Assembly (NCBI GenBank): GCA_030040395.1
Contig: JASHTU010000172.1
Span: forward strand, 1 to 9,023
Direction: 5' to 3'
DNA from: Acidobacteriaceae bacterium
Lineage (GTDB): Bacteria > Acidobacteriota > Terriglobia > Terriglobales > Acidobacteriaceae
Length of the DNA stretch: 9,023 nucleotides
The notes beneath the pieces are model-generated. The model was not told the origin of the DNA. It worked only from the letters and a program-made list of their open reading frames with translations, and searched no databases. Made by a program: the position numbers and the translations under genes. Positions 7,009 through 9,023 of the stretch are shown piece after piece (position 1 is the first letter of the stretch; every line of letters begins with the position of its first letter).

Positions 7009-7656
7009 ATGGATGAGCTTCCCGTGAAGCAGATTCGCGTACTCCTGATTGAAGATCATTTTCTCGCCCGCATGGCTCTCCAATCCGTGCTGGCGGACCA
7101 TGCGCAGATTCGCATCGTGGGCGAGGCTTCCGACGGAGTCGAGGGCATCCAGTTATACCGGTCATTGCAGCCCGACGTGGTGGTGCTGGATCTGCGGCTG
7201 CCGCGCATGAACGGCTTTGACGTCATCGTTGAATTGCGCAAGGAGCCGCGGCCGGCGCGCATTGTCGTGCTCTCGAATTATCGGGGAAGCGAGGATGTGT
7301 ATCGCGCCATCCAGAGCGGAGCCATCGGCTATCTGACCAAGGACGCCAGCGGCGAAGAGCTGATCAACGCCATCCGCCATGCGGAGATGAACTTGCGCTT
7401 TCTCCCCCAGGTGGTGATGGATCGTTTACTGGAGCGCATCCCCTCGCTGGAGCTGACGCCCCGTGAAAAAGAGGTCCTGGTTTGCATCACGCAGGGGCGC
7501 AGCAATCGCGAAATCGCGGATGAGCTGAATATCGCCGAGAAGACGGTGCGCATGCATGTCAGCGCGGTGCTGGAGAAGATGGGGGCGCGGGACCGAACGC
7601 AAGCCACGATTTATGCAATCCAGCGTGGACTGGTCCATCTCGACCATTTTGCGTGA
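7009..7656 (+). CDS. Response regulator, NarL/FixJ type (receiver + LuxR helix-turn-helix)
   Basis: The 215-residue cytoplasmic protein is a DNA-binding response regulator. The receiver domain (about 9-125) has the acidic pair Glu15-Asp16, phosphoacceptor Asp61 in VVVLDLRLPRMNG, switch Ser89 and the conserved Lys111 in YLTKDAS. The LuxR-type helix-turn-helix covers about 147-210, with LTPREKEVL, GRSNREIADELNIAEKTVRMHVSAVLEKMG. All residues needed for phosphorylation and DNA binding appear present. The gene starts 41 nt after the kinase stop, so the two are almost certainly co-transcribed and form one two-component system. No strong ribosome site precedes the ATG; an in-frame GTG at 7024 would give the more typical N-terminus MKQIRVLLIEDH. 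Targets are not known, and nearby intergenic repeats are candidates. Confidence 0.93.
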   Translation: MDELPVKQIRVLLIEDHFLARMALQSVLADHAQIRIVGEASDGVEGIQLYRSLQPDVVVLDLRLPRMNGFDVIVELRKEPRPARIVVLSNYRGSEDVYRAIQSGAIGYLTKDASGEELINAIRHAEMNLRFLPQVVMDRLLERIPSLELTPREKEVLVCITQGRSNREIADELNIAEKTVRMHVSAVLEKMGARDRTQATIYAIQRGLVHLDHFA

Positions 7657-7677
7657 CGCCTGCCAATGACGCAGACG

Positions 7678-7689
7678 GGACATTTGTCC
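7678..7689. promoter_or_regulatory. Small palindrome GGACA-TT-TGTCC
   Basis: A perfect 12-bp palindromic site lies 22 nt after the response regulator stop and about 165 nt before the PLP enzyme start. The two-base centre is too tight for a stable RNA hairpin, so if real it is more likely a protein-binding site. It contains GACATTTG, also found in the left arm of the inverted repeat at 3715-3751. Five-base arms are short, so chance is possible. Confidence 0.25.
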
Positions 7690-7854
7690 TAATCTGCCAA
7701 CGGACTTGGGACTGCAGACAGCGGCCATTGGCGCGATGAAGATTGGGTGGTGCGAAGAATTCACGCCGCTACCTTTCTACTTATTTTTATTTGTTGTTGA
7801 TGGGTCGGGTTGCCGCGTGCAAGCCGGAAAACAAGGGGGAGGGGAAATTCGAAA

Positions 7855-9023
7855 ATGTTGACATCCAAGATTCGCGAAAGCCTTACACGAAGGCGCTTTC
7901 TGCAATGGTCTCAAGCCGCCATGGCGGCCGCGGGAGCAAGCCCCTTCCTGGGCGGCGTCGCACAGGCCTTCGGCGCGGAAACGCAAAAATCAGGCGCGCG
8001 GCAGCCGGATTACTACGAGAAACTCGGCGCCACCAAGCTGATCAATGCGGCGGGCACCTACACCATCTTTACGGCCTCCACCATGCCGCCCCAAGTGCAG
8101 GAGGCGATCGCGCAGGCGGCGCATCATCCGGTGCATCTCGGCGACTTGCAGAGCAAAGCGGGGGAATATATCGCCAATAAGCTTCACTGCGAGGCTGCGC
8201 TTGTCAGTTGCGGCGCGGATTCGGCATTAACGCTGGCCGCCGCGGCCTGCGTTCAGGCAGCGAATCCGGATCTTAAGGTCGGCGATATTCCCGAAAAAGT
8301 CTCCGAGGGAAAAAACGAAATCATCGTGCAAAAAGCGCACAGGTACGGTTACGATCACGCCTTTTATCTGTGTGGACTCAACTTTGTCGAAGTCGAGACC
8401 ATGGACGACTACAAGAACTCCTTTACGCCCAAGACGGTGATGACCAACTTTTTCAATGCGGCCCGGGACGGGGAAATCAGTCACGAAGACTGGCTGGCGG
8501 TTGCGCACAGCCATAACGTTCCCTGCAACATTGACGCCGCCGCCGACATGCCCCCTATTTCGAACCTGTGGAAGTACACGCAAATGGGCTTCGACACGGT
8601 GTGTTTCTCCGGCGGAAAAGGCCTGCGCGGCCCCCAGAATGCGGGGCTGCTGCTGGGCAAAAAGAACCTGATTGAACTCGCCACGGCCAACAACAACCCG
8701 TACGACGAGGGTGTCGGACGAGGCATGAAGGTGGCCAAAGAGCAGATTGTCGGCATGGTGGCCGCGGTCGATTGGATCCTCGAGCAGAACGATGATGCGC
8801 TGGAGAAGGAATACACGGAACGCGCGAACCTCATCGGTCACATGCTCAAGCACATTCCCACCATGCAGGTGAGCATTTTTGTTCCTCCCGTGGCCAATCA
8901 CGTGCCGCACCTAGTGCTGACTTACGATCCCGCGGTCGTGGGCATCACGCCGCGTGAAGTTCACGACAAGCTGCGCGCCCAGGATCCGTCCATCGAACTG
9001 AATCCTGCTACCGGAAGCAAACA
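7855..9023 (+). CDS. SelA-like (COG1921-type) PLP-dependent enzyme with Tat signal, 3' end outside window
   Basis: The visible 389 residues belong to the fold-type I PLP family that includes SelA and D-glucosaminate-6-phosphate ammonia-lyase. LGATKLINAAGTYT (57-70) is the typical family N-terminus, SCGADSALTLAAAA (118-131) is the probable phosphate-binding loop, Asp227 in NIDAAADMPP should pair with the pyridine nitrogen, and Lys255 in FSGGKGLRGPQ should bind PLP. Unlike cytoplasmic SelA, it begins with a twin-arginine signal: TRRRFLQ at 11-17, a hydrophobic alanine-rich stretch and a likely cut after AQA (36-38). This predicts export in folded, PLP-loaded form. The likely reaction is elimination, racemisation or aldol-type chemistry on an amino acid or amino sugar, with the exact substrate unknown. 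Selenocysteine synthesis is unlikely. GGAGG (7838-7842) precedes the ATG by 12 nt. The preceding gap is 198 nt, so it may have its own promoter. The gene runs off the window. Confidence 0.88.
   Translation, partial: MLTSKIRESLTRRRFLQWSQAAMAAAGASPFLGGVAQAFGAETQKSGARQPDYYEKLGATKLINAAGTYTIFTASTMPPQVQEAIAQAAHHPVHLGDLQSKAGEYIANKLHCEAALVSCGADSALTLAAAACVQAANPDLKVGDIPEKVSEGKNEIIVQKAHRYGYDHAFYLCGLNFVEVETMDDYKNSFTPKTVMTNFFNAARDGEISHEDWLAVAHSHNVPCNIDAAADMPPISNLWKYTQMGFDTVCFSGGKGLRGPQNAGLLLGKKNLIELATANNNPYDEGVGRGMKVAKEQIVGMVAAVDWILEQNDDALEKEYTERANLIGHMLKHIPTMQVSIFVPPVANHVPHLVLTYDPAVVGITPREVHDKLRAQDPSIELNPATGSK

Noticed and set aside
8227..8910. A 227-codon minus-strand open frame opposite the PLP enzyme
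   Set aside because: It is antisense to the conserved enzyme core, with no recognisable motif; treated as a shadow.
7855..9023. Naming the PLP enzyme selA (selenocysteine synthase)
   Set aside because: The Tat signal predicts export away from tRNA, and no selB or tRNA-Sec gene is visible nearby. Only the family, not the function, is supported.
1..9023. CRISPR arrays, tRNA/rRNA genes, insertion sequences, prophage or defence genes
   Set aside because: I saw no regularly spaced repeats, cloverleaf-like genes, transposase or integrase motifs, or terminal inverted repeats with target duplications.

Overview
The window looks like chromosomal DNA from an acidobacterium (Acidobacteriota, probably class Terriglobia or relatives). 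No rRNA, tRNA or mobile element is present to prove this. The inference rests on protein types that are abundant together in that phylum: a roughly 1,050-residue outer-membrane receptor with an N-terminal carboxypeptidase-regulatory-like domain and an LPLNGRxF plug signature, a Y_Y_Y-domain histidine kinase, an ACS-type MFS transporter and a Tat-exported SelA-like PLP enzyme. Codon use is GC-rich throughout and no gene looks foreign.

Layout. Positions 76-3219 (minus strand) hold one TonB-dependent receptor gene. It diverges from everything else across an unusually long gene-free region (about 3220-4053) that is rich in short inverted repeats and hairpins. On the plus strand follow an MFS transporter (4054-5355, possibly from 3997), a 349-nt gap with short direct repeats (5356-5704), a sensor histidine kinase (5705-6967), its NarL-type response regulator 41 nt downstream (7009-7656), a 198-nt gap with a small palindrome, and the start of a SelA-like PLP-dependent enzyme (7855 to beyond the window end, 389 residues visible).

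How the genes may work together (inference). The receptor could carry a ligand across the outer membrane, the PLP enzyme could act on an amino compound in the periplasm, and the MFS protein could take a small organic anion across the inner membrane. The kinase has a short periplasmic Y_Y_Y domain and its cognate regulator could control nearby promoters. The shared orientation and proximity support this loosely. The gaps between units are large enough that only the kinase and regulator are confidently one operon.

No unmistakably new system is visible. The points most worth a second look are the Tat signal on a PLP enzyme, a Y_Y_Y kinase with no beta-propeller, and the structured 3220-4053 intergenic region, including a terminator-like hairpin that has no plus-strand gene upstream of it.
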